Positions 8,049 to 16,852 of a stretch of DNA of 64,000 nt are shown one piece after another. Position numbers and translations under genes: made by a program. Positions within the stretch are counted from its first letter, which is position 1, and each line of letters opens with the position of its first letter. The notes below the pieces were generated by a model, which did not search any database, was not told the DNA's origin, and saw only the letters and a program-made list of their open reading frames with translations. Origin of the DNA: Propionicimonas sp. (GTDB lineage: Bacteria > Actinomycetota > Actinomycetes > Propionibacteriales > Propionibacteriaceae); contig VMSW01000007.1 in NCBI GenBank assembly GCA_013791955.1, forward strand, positions 1,240,001 to 1,304,000, in the 5' to 3' direction.

Positions 8049-10223
8049 ATGCGTCTGCTCAAAGGGTCACTTCGACTGGGCGCAGCCCTAGCGTTGGTCA
8101 CCTCGTTGTTGGTCCTACCAGTCACCGGCTCCTCGGCTGCCGCGGACCTGGTGGTGAAGCTGCCCACCGAGCCACAGCCGATGATTCCGCTGGCGGTCTC
8201 GGGATCCCACGTGCTGGTGCAGGGCAACAACAGATTCATGATCTCCCACGATGCGGGCAAGACCTGGACGACGGCTGCCTTCCCCATCGCTGGCGAAGAC
8301 TCCCCCGACATCGAAACCGCCGACAGCAGGGTTGGCCGAGTGGCTAACGGCGTCGTGGCCTATTCCTCCAAGCTGGAACGCCTGAGCGCCTATTCGTTGG
8401 TCACCAACACAGTGGTCGGCGATCCCTACCTGCCGTCGGCTGGCCAGAGCGTGATCGACAAGGTCGGCGGATTGGTGCTGCTCCAGACTTGGCCAACCAA
8501 CGAGTTCAGCGTCCATTCCCTGCTGGACGGCACCGACCGGCCGGTCAGCGTGCCGGAGGGTTCAATAGTCAACTTGCTGCCGGACGGCTCGTTGCTCACC
8601 CGTTCTGGAGCCGCCACCGACTGGTATCACCAACACGTCGACGGCACCACCGCCAAGGTGCTGACTATCTCGCCGGGCACCGGCGACTTCAAGCTGAGCG
8701 GCGCCTTGTTGGCGTTTCCTCAGGGCACAGCTGAGGTCTGCCTACTCAAGATCGACTCCGCCACCAAGTCCTGCCGCAAGGCGCACGGAAAACACGAAGG
8801 AATCGCTGCCCTTAGCTCGGCTGGCCTGCTCACTCGGGTCTTTGGTAAGTGGACCTTCTACTGGTATCCGTTAGCCAACGGCAAGCTCGGTTCGGCGAAG
8901 AAGGTGACTGTCGATCCGGGCATCGGTGGCTTCTACGGCCAACTGAGTGCCGAGAACAGTCCGGTGTATGTGGCCAGCCCCACCAAGCCGTTGAGCACCC
9001 TGACGGTGTTTCAGGCCAACGGCAAGCTCACCAGCCTCCGCCCGACTTGGGCCAAGCGAGCCATCAACCCCGAAACGCTGGCGCTGACCCCAACGGCGGT
9101 GCTTGGCGGCAACGACTCCGAGTCCCACACCTACCCGTGGGTACGGTCGTTAGCCAGCGGCAAAATCGGCGCAGCCAGGCGGCTGGCGGGCACCTATCAG
9201 GTGGCCGCCTCCGGTGCCCGCTGGGCCACCTCGGGCGAAAAGCTGCGCATTTTCGATCAGGGACGCTTGATGGCGACCACGGTGCCCTCAGAATCGAACG
9301 GTCTGCAATTCTCCGGCCCCTACTTGTTGGCTCGACCGGCCTGCCGCGAAGCGCCGCTGGTCACCGACGACGACTGCAACGTGCCGGCGGTGTTGCGAAC
9401 CGCGGCCGGCCAACTAATCACCGTTCCGGCCGCCACCGAGGACATCTTCGGTGAGCTGATGGTGGCCCGCACCGGCGACACCACGGTGGCCAGTCGCACG
9501 CTGACCGTCACCAACTTCCGCCAGCCAAATCAACCCACCTACGACCTCCAGTTACCCGAGGTCGGCGCTGAGGGCTATTTCACCGACGTGCGGCTTTGGG
9601 GCGATTGGGTGGCGGCGACCCTTTGGCCAGGAACGGGCGCCCTGCAGTACCCGGTGGTGGTCAACTACCGCACTGGGGAGACCCTCACTAGCCCAGTCAA
9701 CGCCCGGTTGCTGGCCCTCGGCGATGGCGTGACTGTCTCGGTATTGCCGTTCACGGGCAACATTCAGATCTGGGACTTCGCCCATGCCACCATCAGGACG
9801 GTCCCGGCCTCCGCCGCTGCCGTCGGACTCAATGGCGCCCGGCTGGCCTACCTGGACAGCGGCAAACTGGTGATCACCAACCTCGCCGCGCCCACCTCGA
9901 GTGCGCCGCGGGTGCTCGGAGTGGTCAGCGCCAAGACGGGCACCGGCAGGTGGCAACTGGAGATCGATGTCACCAAGGCAGTCAAAGCCGGCAGCCTGGA
10001 GCTCCGCAACAGCGCTGGCAAGGTGATTCGCACGATCAAGGTGTCGGCCAGCACCACCGGATCGCTGCGCGGCATCAGCTGGGACGGCCGCACCAGCACC
10101 GGCAAGAGGGCAGCCAAGGGCACCTACAGCCTTCACCTGATCGCCAACGCCGCCGACAGTAGCGGCAGCGTCGTGGGAGTGGACGGCGTCGCAGCGACCA
10201 TCGGCACCCTAGATATCTCCTGA
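8049..10223 (+). CDS. Secreted protein with BNR/Asp-box and FlgD-like Ig domain
   Basis: Probably exported protein of 724 residues. The ATG at 8049 is preceded by AAGGAGG and opens a typical signal peptide (about residues 1-33; Lys/Arg, hydrophobic core, Ala-x-Ala). An upstream in-frame GTG at 8022 lacks this setting. The mature part is beta-rich. Near its start it carries a BNR/Asp-box-like SHDAGKTW, suggesting a beta-propeller region over about 40-620. The last about 90 residues (LELRNSAGKVIRTI, WDGRTSTGKRAAKGTYSL) resemble the FlgD Ig-like domain found at the end of many secreted proteins. No catalytic residues can be assigned. It stands alone between the signalling operon and the DUF3107 gene. 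Confidence 0.75.
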   Translation: MRLLKGSLRLGAALALVTSLLVLPVTGSSAAADLVVKLPTEPQPMIPLAVSGSHVLVQGNNRFMISHDAGKTWTTAAFPIAGEDSPDIETADSRVGRVANGVVAYSSKLERLSAYSLVTNTVVGDPYLPSAGQSVIDKVGGLVLLQTWPTNEFSVHSLLDGTDRPVSVPEGSIVNLLPDGSLLTRSGAATDWYHQHVDGTTAKVLTISPGTGDFKLSGALLAFPQGTAEVCLLKIDSATKSCRKAHGKHEGIAALSSAGLLTRVFGKWTFYWYPLANGKLGSAKKVTVDPGIGGFYGQLSAENSPVYVASPTKPLSTLTVFQANGKLTSLRPTWAKRAINPETLALTPTAVLGGNDSESHTYPWVRSLASGKIGAARRLAGTYQVAASGARWATSGEKLRIFDQGRLMATTVPSESNGLQFSGPYLLARPACREAPLVTDDDCNVPAVLRTAAGQLITVPAATEDIFGELMVARTGDTTVASRTLTVTNFRQPNQPTYDLQLPEVGAEGYFTDVRLWGDWVAATLWPGTGALQYPVVVNYRTGETLTSPVNARLLALGDGVTVSVLPFTGNIQIWDFAHATIRTVPASAAAVGLNGARLAYLDSGKLVITNLAAPTSSAPRVLGVVSAKTGTGRWQLEIDVTKAVKAGSLELRNSAGKVIRTIKVSASTTGSLRGISWDGRTSTGKRAAKGTYSLHLIANAADSSGSVVGVDGVAATIGTLDIS

Positions 10224-10306
10224 TGGGTTTGCGCTTTGGGCGTAGTAGGTCCTGTTACCGCGAGCGTCGAAGGTAGATTGGGCGCCGCGACCCAGAAGGA
10301 GGAACG

Positions 10307-10531
10307 GTGGAGATCAAGATCGGCGTCCAGGACATTGCCCGCGAGTTGACCGTGGAGACCGAGGCCACTTCCGCTGAGGTCGAGGCCAGCCTGAAGAAGG
10401 CATTGGCCGATGGCGGGTTGTTGACTCTCGCCGACGAAAAGGGGCGCAAGGTCCTCATTCCGGCAGCAAAAATCGCTTACCTCGATCTCGGCCAGGAAAA
10501 GGCTCGTCCGGTAGGCTTCGGCTCTCTCTGA
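10307..10531 (+). CDS. DUF3107 family small protein
   Basis: Protein of 74 residues starting at a GTG with AGAAGGAGG four bases upstream. The sequence begins MEIKIGVQDIARELTVE and contains KGRKVLIPAAKIAYLDLG, the pattern of the actinobacterial DUF3107 family (mycobacterial Rv3208A/TB9.4). It is short and cytosolic with no cysteines. The function is not established. The family is commonly found near a DEAD-box helicase gene, as here, where the helicase follows after about 140 bases. A -10-like TAGATT lies about 35 bases upstream of the start, but no convincing -35 is visible. Confidence 0.88.
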   Translation: MEIKIGVQDIARELTVETEATSAEVEASLKKALADGGLLTLADEKGRKVLIPAAKIAYLDLGQEKARPVGFGSL

Positions 10532-10668
10532 GCCAGTTGCGCGGGGCTTTGGTGCGCTTGGCGCTAGACTTAGCCTGCTCGCGCCAGTTGTGAGCCTGCC
10601 TGGAGCGGCCAAGTTAGCCGCCGGCAGCCCGTGCTGCGTCGACGCGCAGCTGAAGATGAGGCACGACG

Positions 10669-12189
10669 CTGACTGAAAATACTCTTGAGCTTGAGACCGC
10701 CCCCGAAGTCGAGAACCTGCAAACCTTCACCGATCTCGGCGTAATCCCTGAGATCACCGAAGCCCTAGCCAAACTTGGCATCGTAAATCCGTTCCCGATC
10801 CAGGCGCTGGCGATTCCGATCGCCATCAATGGCACCGACATGATCGGCCAGGCCCGTACCGGAACTGGCAAGACTCTTGCCTTCGGTGTCACCTTGTTGC
10901 AGCGGATCACCGTTCCGACCGATCCCGGTTACGCCGAGCTCGAACACCCGGGACGTCCCCAGGCGCTGGTGATGTGCCCCACCCGTGAGCTGGCACTCCA
11001 GGTGGCTGGCGACCTCGCGGTCGCCTCCTCAGTGCGGCTGGCACGGGTGCTCACCGTCTATGGCGGGGTTGGCTACGAACCGCAGCTGGACGCGCTAACT
11101 GCTGGCGTTGACGTCGTGGTCGGCACTCCCGGCCGCCTGCTCGACCTGGCCAACCGGGGCTCGCTGCGGCTGTCTTCGGTGAAGGTGCTGGTGCTGGACG
11201 AGGCTGACGAAATGCTCGACCTGGGCTTCCTGCCCGACGTCGAGAGGCTGATCAGCAAAACGCCCAAGTCGCGCCAGACCATGCTGTTCTCGGCCACCAT
11301 GCCCTCAGCGATCGTCGCACTCTCGCGGATGCACCTGAATCAGCCGGTGAATGTGCGTGCCGAGACCAAGGACTCTCAGCTCACCGTCCCCGACACCACC
11401 CAGTACGTCTATCAGGCCCACGATCTGGACAAGCCGGAGATCATCGGCAAGCTGCTCCAGTCGCCTGAGTGCACCCGGACGATGATCTTCACCCGCACCA
11501 AGCGGGCCGCGCAGCGGTTGGCTGATGAGTTGGTTGATCGCGGCTTCGATGCCACCCCCATCCACGGCGACCTGAATCAGGTGGCACGAGAGAAGGCACT
11601 GAAGAAGTTCCGCGAAGGCAAGGTGGACATCCTGGTGGCCACCGACGTTGCCGCTCGGGGAATCGACATCACCGATGTCAGCCACGTGGTCAACTACGAG
11701 TGCCCCGATTCGGAAATGACCTATGTGCACCGGATTGGCCGCACCGGCCGAGCTGGCGCCAAGGGCATCGCGGTCACCCTGGTCGATTGGGCCGACATCA
11801 CCCGCTGGAAGGTGATCAACAAGGCTCTGAGTCTTGACTTCGCCGAGATCGTCGAGACCTATTCGAACTCGGCCAATCTCGCTGCCGATCTCGGCATCCC
11901 CGAGGGCACCAAGGGCCGGATCAAGGCCGCAGCTCCCCGCGAACCGCGTGAGCACAAGGAACCCCACTACAAGGATCGCGAGCCTCGCAAGAGCGAACGA
12001 CCGGCACGTGATCGCAGCCGTCGCCGACTGCGTAACGGCGAGCCGATCGACGGCGCAGCCGTAGCAGCTGCTCCGCAAAGCGCCGAGGTTGCGCTAGTTG
12101 CCGATGGTGACTCCCCCGATCAGCCAGCTCGTCGACGTCGCCGCCGTCGGGGCGGCAGCGGTTCGGCTCCGGCCGCAGCCGCCGAGTAA
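10669..12189 (+). CDS. DEAD-box RNA helicase, apparent CTG start
   Basis: ATP-dependent RNA helicase of about 506 residues. The Q motif region (FTDLGVIPEITEAL, NPFPIQALAIPIA) precedes motif I ARTGTGKT; then come PTRELA, DEAD in LDEADEMLDLG, SAT, and HRIGRTGRAG of motif VI, with a basic C-terminal tail (RRRRRRGGSGS) typical of RhlE/CshA-like enzymes. The first ATG (10840) falls inside motif I and would remove the whole Q motif. Upstream in frame, back to the TGA at 10657, there is no ATG, GTG or TTG. The only near-cognate codon before the conserved region with a plausible site is CTG at 10669, reading (M)TENTLELE, with GATGAGG about 7 bases upstream. A strong terminator follows. Confidence 0.9.
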   Translation: MTENTLELETAPEVENLQTFTDLGVIPEITEALAKLGIVNPFPIQALAIPIAINGTDMIGQARTGTGKTLAFGVTLLQRITVPTDPGYAELEHPGRPQALVMCPTRELALQVAGDLAVASSVRLARVLTVYGGVGYEPQLDALTAGVDVVVGTPGRLLDLANRGSLRLSSVKVLVLDEADEMLDLGFLPDVERLISKTPKSRQTMLFSATMPSAIVALSRMHLNQPVNVRAETKDSQLTVPDTTQYVYQAHDLDKPEIIGKLLQSPECTRTMIFTRTKRAAQRLADELVDRGFDATPIHGDLNQVAREKALKKFREGKVDILVATDVAARGIDITDVSHVVNYECPDSEMTYVHRIGRTGRAGAKGIAVTLVDWADITRWKVINKALSLDFAEIVETYSNSANLAADLGIPEGTKGRIKAAAPREPREHKEPHYKDREPRKSERPARDRSRRRLRNGEPIDGAAVAAAPQSAEVALVADGDSPDQPARRRRRRRGGSGSAPAAAAE

Positions 12190-12197
12190 CAGCAGAG

Positions 12198-12226
12198 AAG
12201 GGCCAGCCGAACCGGCTGGCCCTTTT
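12198..12226 (+). terminator. Rho-independent terminator after DEAD-box helicase
   Basis: A 10-bp perfect stem (GGGCCAGCCG and CGGCTGGCCC) with a 3-base loop is flanked by AA before and TTTT after, 9 bases downstream of the helicase stop. Confidence 0.92.
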
Positions 12227-12272
12227 GCTTGCGCCGCATTCTGAACCGCAACCGATCACCGGCACACCCGAC

Positions 12273-12295
12273 TGGCGGATCAAATCCACCACCTT
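12273..12295 (-). pseudogene. Hint-domain scar (duplicated 23-bp fragment of RHS gene)
   Basis: These 23 bases are identical to 13617-13639 inside the Hint domain of the RHS gene. On the minus strand the surrounding frame reads VVDLIRQSG, against VVDLIRHSG in the intact copy. Outside this core similarity fades quickly and the upstream frame carries a stop. It looks like the remnant of an older RHS tip left downstream of the present toxin and immunity genes. The rest of 12227-12443 shows no gene or other recognisable element. Confidence 0.6.
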
Positions 12296-12443
12296 ACGAG
12301 ACCATCAGGACCACACCGGCCCTCAAGGCCGCCCAACCCAACTGGTCGATCAGGTCAACCTGTCACCTATGGGTGCAGCAGCCCCGATCGAACGTACGGC
12401 GGTCACGGCCGCCGCGATGAAGACCCCCCGCCGGTCGACAGCC

Positions 12444-12992
12444 TTACCACTCGAGAGCGCTCCCCAGGTACAGCTCACGCGGCGACAGAGTCTCGGCCCG
12501 GGCTATCAAGGTGGGCAGTTCACGGGCAATCAACTCCGCCCACTCGCCGGCCTCTTCCCGAGTACGGAAGCGCATTCCGAATTGAGGCTCAAGCTCACTC
12601 ACCGCTGCGAAGTGCCTGAGGTACTGCTCATGCAGAAACTCCGGGATGACAGCAAGGTGTGCTGCGGGTGGAACGCCCCACAGTTCCGCGAGCGCGTTCC
12701 GCTTGGCGACGAACCTGGCGCGCTGCTGCGGATTGAGGAGTTGCTCGGCGAGCACACGCCCCGCGAGCTTATGGCCGAAACGCCCATCCGCAGAGACCTC
12801 GAACTCCAACGTGAATGCTCCGCCGCTGTACGGATCGTTGGCTTTCGAATCTGGCAGAACGCGCACCTGGAGCTGGTTGTCTCTTGTCCACTCGCGTGAC
12901 CGTCGCGACCTGCGGTGGAAGCCACCGTCGTCGAGCAGTGGCGCCAGACTGCCGTCAATCGCGGAGTCGAGGAGTCTTCCGAAGGTGGTCAA
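12444..12992 (-). CDS. Candidate immunity protein for the RHS nuclease toxin
   Basis: Protein of 182 residues with no family that I recognise. I place the start at the TTG (12992-12990) that overlaps the RHS stop as TTGA, with GAGGG 8 bases upstream inside the last RHS codons. An ATG further upstream (13076) would overlap the toxin by about 90 bases in another frame and adds an Arg-rich, unlikely N-terminus. The sequence is mixed alpha/beta with an acidic tendency and no signal peptide or membrane helix. Location directly after a polymorphic toxin tip, with coupled translation, is the standard arrangement for an immunity gene. The function is inferred from context only. Confidence 0.6.
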   Translation of the reverse strand: MTTFGRLLDSAIDGSLAPLLDDGGFHRRSRRSREWTRDNQLQVRVLPDSKANDPYSGGAFTLEFEVSADGRFGHKLAGRVLAEQLLNPQQRARFVAKRNALAELWGVPPAAHLAVIPEFLHEQYLRHFAAVSELEPQFGMRFRTREEAGEWAELIARELPTLIARAETLSPRELYLGSALEW

Positions 12993-15511
12993 TTCAGCGG
13001 CCCTCGAATCAGCACGGCCGGGATCTTCGTCAGCGTTCCGTCTCCGTACACGTCTGCCCCAACCCTCGAAATCCACCAGTCCTTGACCCGCTGGCTGAGC
13101 AGATACCGGGACTTGCCGAGTTTCGTCTCAAAGTTGATCAGTCCTCCGTTCCGCTGCGCCAGGATGTCAATGTATCGCCACCCGAATGGGGTGCGTACGC
13201 CGAACTCCTTCTGCAGGACCGTGAAGCCCTCCTCCGCCTCAAGGCGAGTCGCGACGAGGTCTCGGAACTCGTTCCCGGCGATCCGATTCTTCGTCACTTG
13301 GGCGACGTCGTCCGCGCTTTCCGCGGCGATTGGGCAGGCCTCGCCCTGGTTGTGGACGAGGATGTTGGCTTTGCCGACGAAGTAGGTGTGCAGCCCGGCA
13401 ATGGTCAGGTTGTAGGCGGTCAGGTCCTGCTCGCTGATCCCCACACCGGCCACCACCACCTGGTCACCGTCGCGATCAACAACCTGATCGCCGGCCTTCA
13501 GATCGATCGCATCAACCCAGGCCTGCCGGTTCGCCACCCAGAACCGGTGATGTTCAGTCGCGTTCAACACACCGCCATCACTGAGGTGGACCGCAACCAT
13601 CACATGAACACCGGAATGGCGGATCAAATCCACCACCTTGCGTGGCCCCTCCACACCCGTGACCGGATCAGCAGCCATCACCTTGTCACCCAGCCGCACC
13701 TTCCGGATCGGCTTCTTCGACCCGTCAGCCATCAACACCGGCGTATCACCAGTGAAACTGTTACAACCACCCCCAAGCACCTTGCGAGCCCAACCACTCA
13801 CCCGCGACCACACACTCCCACGCGGCTGAGCAGCCACCCTGATCTCACCCAACGCCGACCGGCCCGTCGCACCCGAAGCCGCACCAGCCTCCCCAGCCGC
13901 CGCCACCCGAGTACTGGGACGGGCCGCTTTGCCGCCCAACACGCCACCAGCAGCACCCAAAGCACCACCCAGCAACATGTCGCCACCAACCCGACGCCAA
14001 TCAACCGACCCCGTTGCTAACAACTGCCCGGTGATCGAGGCCGCCCCCGCACCCAACGAACCCGTGATCGCCTGCGACGCGACCCGACCCAACAAGGTTG
14101 AAGCAATCCGGCCACCAACCGGGCCACCAAACAAACCACCCGCAGCACCCGTCGCGGCACCAACCATGACCGACCGCAAACAGCCCGAAGCCGACATCTT
14201 CGAGCACTCCATCGCGGCACCAAACGCACCACCGGCAGCACCACCCAAAACCAAACACGCCGGCGTCCCCACCCCACCAGTAGCAACCGAACAACCAACC
14301 GAAACCCCAACACCCACCAAAATCGGCGCCGCGAACTTCAACCCCTGCAACAACCCCGCCCCAGGATCACGCACCACATCATCAATCAACGAACTGATAC
14401 CAGTCAGATCAGCAACCTTCGACAAGAACTTGGTCACCTGCGCCAACGCCGAGTTCACCCTCGCCATCGTGTGACTAATCACCGCCGACGACACAGCCGC
14501 AAACACCGACCGACCCCACGACGACACCGCATTGACGATGTTGTCCAAGAACCCCGGCCAATGCCCATCCGGATCCGACATGCTCAACGGGTTATCCCAC
14601 CCATACCCGTACCCATTGAACGAACCCGGCGAAGAGACCTCACCCCGCACCGAATCCCGCACCGAGAACACACCCGTGGCCGGGTTATACCAACGAGCCC
14701 CCATCCACACCCCGCCACTAGCGGCATCAGTGAAATCACCCTGGAAACCCAACGACGACGAAGCCGAACCAGACGAACCCACCACATTCCCCAACGGATC
14801 AAACACCCTCGTCCCCGTCGGAGACCCATCCGAGGCAAACAACCCAGTCACATCCCCATGACGGTTCGTCCCCACCAACGAAGACACCCCCGCAGCAGAC
14901 TGCGACACCAACCCGCCAGAAGCCGAACGAGCAAACAACGACGACCCATCAGAAACCGGATCCAAACCCAACCCGTTATAAGCAAACGCCGCCGTACCCC
15001 GCGACGCCACCCGGTTCAAGCCGTCATAGGTGTAAGCCACCGACTGCAAGCCCTTGGTGACCTTCGTCAACCGATCCAACCCGTCATAGGTGTAACGCAA
15101 CAACCCAGCCGAGCCACCAACCTGGGCCGTCAAATCACCACGCTCATTCCACGTATAGATCGCCCCGCCACCGGTCCTCATCCGGTTCCGCGCGTCATAG
15201 GTGTAAATCGCAGTGCCAGCCCGAGTGCGGTTCCCCGCACCGTCATAGGCATACGTCGTCCGGGTACCACGCTGGTTAGACCAACTCACCAACCGATCAG
15301 CACCGTCATAGGTATACGAATGCGTCCCCGCACTCGGATTACCCGCAGCCACAATCTGCTGAGACGTCACATTGTCGTTGTTGTCGTAGCCATACGTCGT
15401 CGACGTCGCAACCGCACCGCCGACCTTACGCATCGTGTCGGTCGCCAGGCGGCCCCGGTCGTCCCAAGTCAGACTCCGCTGCGCACCGCTGGAATATTGA
15501 TCGGTCACCAA
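12989..15511 (-). CDS. Truncated RHS-repeat protein with Hint domain and PD-(D/E)XK-like toxin tip
   Basis: The polymorphic-toxin part of an RHS protein, 840 residues from the GTG at 15511. YD repeats (YTYDGLDRLTK, YAYDGAGNR) fill about 1-215. The RHS core end follows (FDPLGNVVG, GARWYNPATGVFSVRD, DPDGHWPG ending near 320), then a Gly/Ala-rich hydrophobic stretch (320-582) and a Hint autoprotease domain (583-722: CNSFTGDTPVLMADGS, TEHHRFWV, ending ILVHNQ). The C-terminal domain (723-840) has Glu748, Asp782 and Glu795-x-Lys797 (YIDILA, FETKLG), the layout of a restriction-endonuclease-fold nuclease. RHS proteins normally exceed 1,500 residues and carry an export or trafficking N-terminus. Here the open frame stops near 15614, there is no signal peptide, and the GTG has no Shine-Dalgarno. 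Expression is doubtful; it may be an orphan fragment. Confidence 0.82.
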   Translation of the reverse strand: MVTDQYSSGAQRSLTWDDRGRLATDTMRKVGGAVATSTTYGYDNNDNVTSQQIVAAGNPSAGTHSYTYDGADRLVSWSNQRGTRTTYAYDGAGNRTRAGTAIYTYDARNRMRTGGGAIYTWNERGDLTAQVGGSAGLLRYTYDGLDRLTKVTKGLQSVAYTYDGLNRVASRGTAAFAYNGLGLDPVSDGSSLFARSASGGLVSQSAAGVSSLVGTNRHGDVTGLFASDGSPTGTRVFDPLGNVVGSSGSASSSLGFQGDFTDAASGGVWMGARWYNPATGVFSVRDSVRGEVSSPGSFNGYGYGWDNPLSMSDPDGHWPGFLDNIVNAVSSWGRSVFAAVSSAVISHTMARVNSALAQVTKFLSKVADLTGISSLIDDVVRDPGAGLLQGLKFAAPILVGVGVSVGCSVATGGVGTPACLVLGGAAGGAFGAAMECSKMSASGCLRSVMVGAATGAAGGLFGGPVGGRIASTLLGRVASQAITGSLGAGAASITGQLLATGSVDWRRVGGDMLLGGALGAAGGVLGGKAARPSTRVAAAGEAGAASGATGRSALGEIRVAAQPRGSVWSRVSGWARKVLGGGCNSFTGDTPVLMADGSKKPIRKVRLGDKVMAADPVTGVEGPRKVVDLIRHSGVHVMVAVHLSDGGVLNATEHHRFWVANRQAWVDAIDLKAGDQVVDRDGDQVVVAGVGISEQDLTAYNLTIAGLHTYFVGKANILVHNQGEACPIAAESADDVAQVTKNRIAGNEFRDLVATRLEAEEGFTVLQKEFGVRTPFGWRYIDILAQRNGGLINFETKLGKSRYLLSQRVKDWWISRVGADVYGDGTLTKIPAVLIRGPLN

Positions 15512-15635
15512 CTGCAGTTGGGGTCGATTTCTCTCGGGTGATCCTGAAACGCAACTCGCGGCGTCAGGCTTGTGGCTTGCGCCCGGGTGGCTGAGCCTGC
15601 CGTCTTGGGCTCTTCAAAGGTCGGAGCCCGCTAGG

Positions 15636-15660
15636 ACCCTTCGCCAAGCTCAGGGAACTG
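15636..15660. repeat. REP-like repeat copy upstream of the truncated RHS gene
   Basis: ACCCTTCGCCAAGCTCAG followed by GGAACTG is a variant of the CCCTTCGACAGGCTCAGGG repeat found at 27.8 kb and inside dnaE2. It lies between the end of trpS and the broken 5' side of the RHS gene, in a 170-base stretch (15512-15684) with no other recognisable feature. Confidence 0.7.
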
Positions 15661-15684
15661 GGTGGAAACAGCGAACTGAGTGGC

Positions 15685-16797
15685 TCAGTAGACCATGTTC
15701 ATTGCTTGACGGACCTCGGCCAAGGTGGCATCGCCAACCTCATTAGCCCGGGCATTGCCAGTGCGCAACACGTCGATCAGATAGCCCGGATCGGCAGCCA
15801 ACTCAGCACGCCGGGCCCGGATCGGGGCGAAGAACTCGTTTACCGCTTCGGTGACCAGCTTCTTCAGGCCGCCGCCGCCAGCGTCCCCCAGCTCGGCGGC
15901 AATCGCCACTGGGTCGCCGCCGGTGCACAACGACACCAGCAAGACCAGGTTGGCGACCTCAGGACGATTGACCGGGTCGAAGGTGATGTTTCGATCTGAA
16001 TCGGTGACGGCCTTCTTGATCAGCTTGGCAGTGGTGTCGGCGTCCATGCCGATCTCGATGACATTGCCCTTGGACTTGCTCATCTTGGTGCCGTCCAGGC
16101 CCAGGACGGTGGAAGCGTTACTCAACAACGCCTCAGCCTGCGGGAAGATCGGCCGGGCCGGATCGACCCGGCCATAACGCTCATCGAAGCGACGGGCCAC
16201 CACGCGGGTCTGTTCCAGGTGTGGCAGCTGATCCTTGCCCACCGGCACCAGATTCGCCTTGCAGAACAAAATGTCGGCCGCCTGATGCACCGGATAGGTG
16301 AGCAGCAACCCCGACATCGGCCGATCGCCGGTGGCCTCCAACTCCGCCTTCACAGTTGGGTTGCGGCGCAGCTCTGCGTCGGTGACCAGCGAAAGGAACG
16401 GCAACAGCAACTGGTTCAGCGCCGGCACCGCAGAGTGGGCATAGATAGTGGTGCGGGCCGGGTCGAGCCCGATAGCCAAGTAGTCGGCCAGCATGCCGAG
16501 CACCCGCTCATGGATCGGGCCGGTGCCGTCGCGGTCGGTGATCACCTGGTAGTCGGCGACCAGAATGAAGGTCTCCACGCCAGCGTCCTGCAGCCGCACC
16601 CGATTGGCCAGCGAACCGAAGTAGTGACCCAAATGCAGATTCCCGGTCGGCCGATCACCAGTCATCACCCGGAAGCCGGACGGGTCCTTGGCGATCTGCG
16701 CCTCGATCTGCGCGCTGCGAACCTCCGTGCGGCGAAGCGAGGCCTCCGAGGTTGAACTGGCTAGCTGCTCGCCAGCGTCCAGGAGCGGCTCAGTCAT
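15685..16797 (-). CDS. trpS: Tryptophanyl-tRNA synthetase
   Basis: Charges tRNA-Trp with tryptophan. It has 370 residues. The class I HIGH-like motif is within TGDRPTGNLHLGHYFGS (about residues 45-60 from the chosen ATG) and the KMSKSKGN loop is intact, with the C-terminal RANEVGDATLAEVRQAMNMVY typical of the family. I chose the ATG at 16797 (MTEPLLDAGEQ), which has GAAGGTG about 9 bases upstream; an earlier ATG would add an unconserved Trp/Cys-rich segment. The N-terminal extension of about 40 residues before the catalytic core is common in actinobacteria. No Trp-rich leader ORF or attenuator is visible in the 55 bases separating it from the PHP gene. Confidence 0.96.
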   Translation of the reverse strand: MTEPLLDAGEQLASSTSEASLRRTEVRSAQIEAQIAKDPSGFRVMTGDRPTGNLHLGHYFGSLANRVRLQDAGVETFILVADYQVITDRDGTGPIHERVLGMLADYLAIGLDPARTTIYAHSAVPALNQLLLPFLSLVTDAELRRNPTVKAELEATGDRPMSGLLLTYPVHQAADILFCKANLVPVGKDQLPHLEQTRVVARRFDERYGRVDPARPIFPQAEALLSNASTVLGLDGTKMSKSKGNVIEIGMDADTTAKLIKKAVTDSDRNITFDPVNRPEVANLVLLVSLCTGGDPVAIAAELGDAGGGGLKKLVTEAVNEFFAPIRARRAELAADPGYLIDVLRTGNARANEVGDATLAEVRQAMNMVY

Positions 16798-16852
16798 GGA
16801 AAAGACACCTTCTTCGTTCAGTTTGGGCCGGGTCGACTCTACAGGTTCGCAG

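Noticed and set aside
12815-14020. 401-residue plus-strand frame across the toxin tip and Hint region
   Set aside because: The minus-strand Hint domain and nuclease-like motifs explain this DNA; the plus frame ends in a His/Arg/Thr low-complexity tail.
14471-15541. 356-residue open frame antisense to the RHS gene
   Set aside because: It is Arg/Pro/His-rich, has no recognisable motifs and mirrors the low-complexity codon use of the RHS gene on the other strand.
16798-16852. Possible tryptophan attenuator upstream of trpS
   Set aside because: The 55-base gap holds no leader ORF with Trp codons and no terminator-antiterminator pair.
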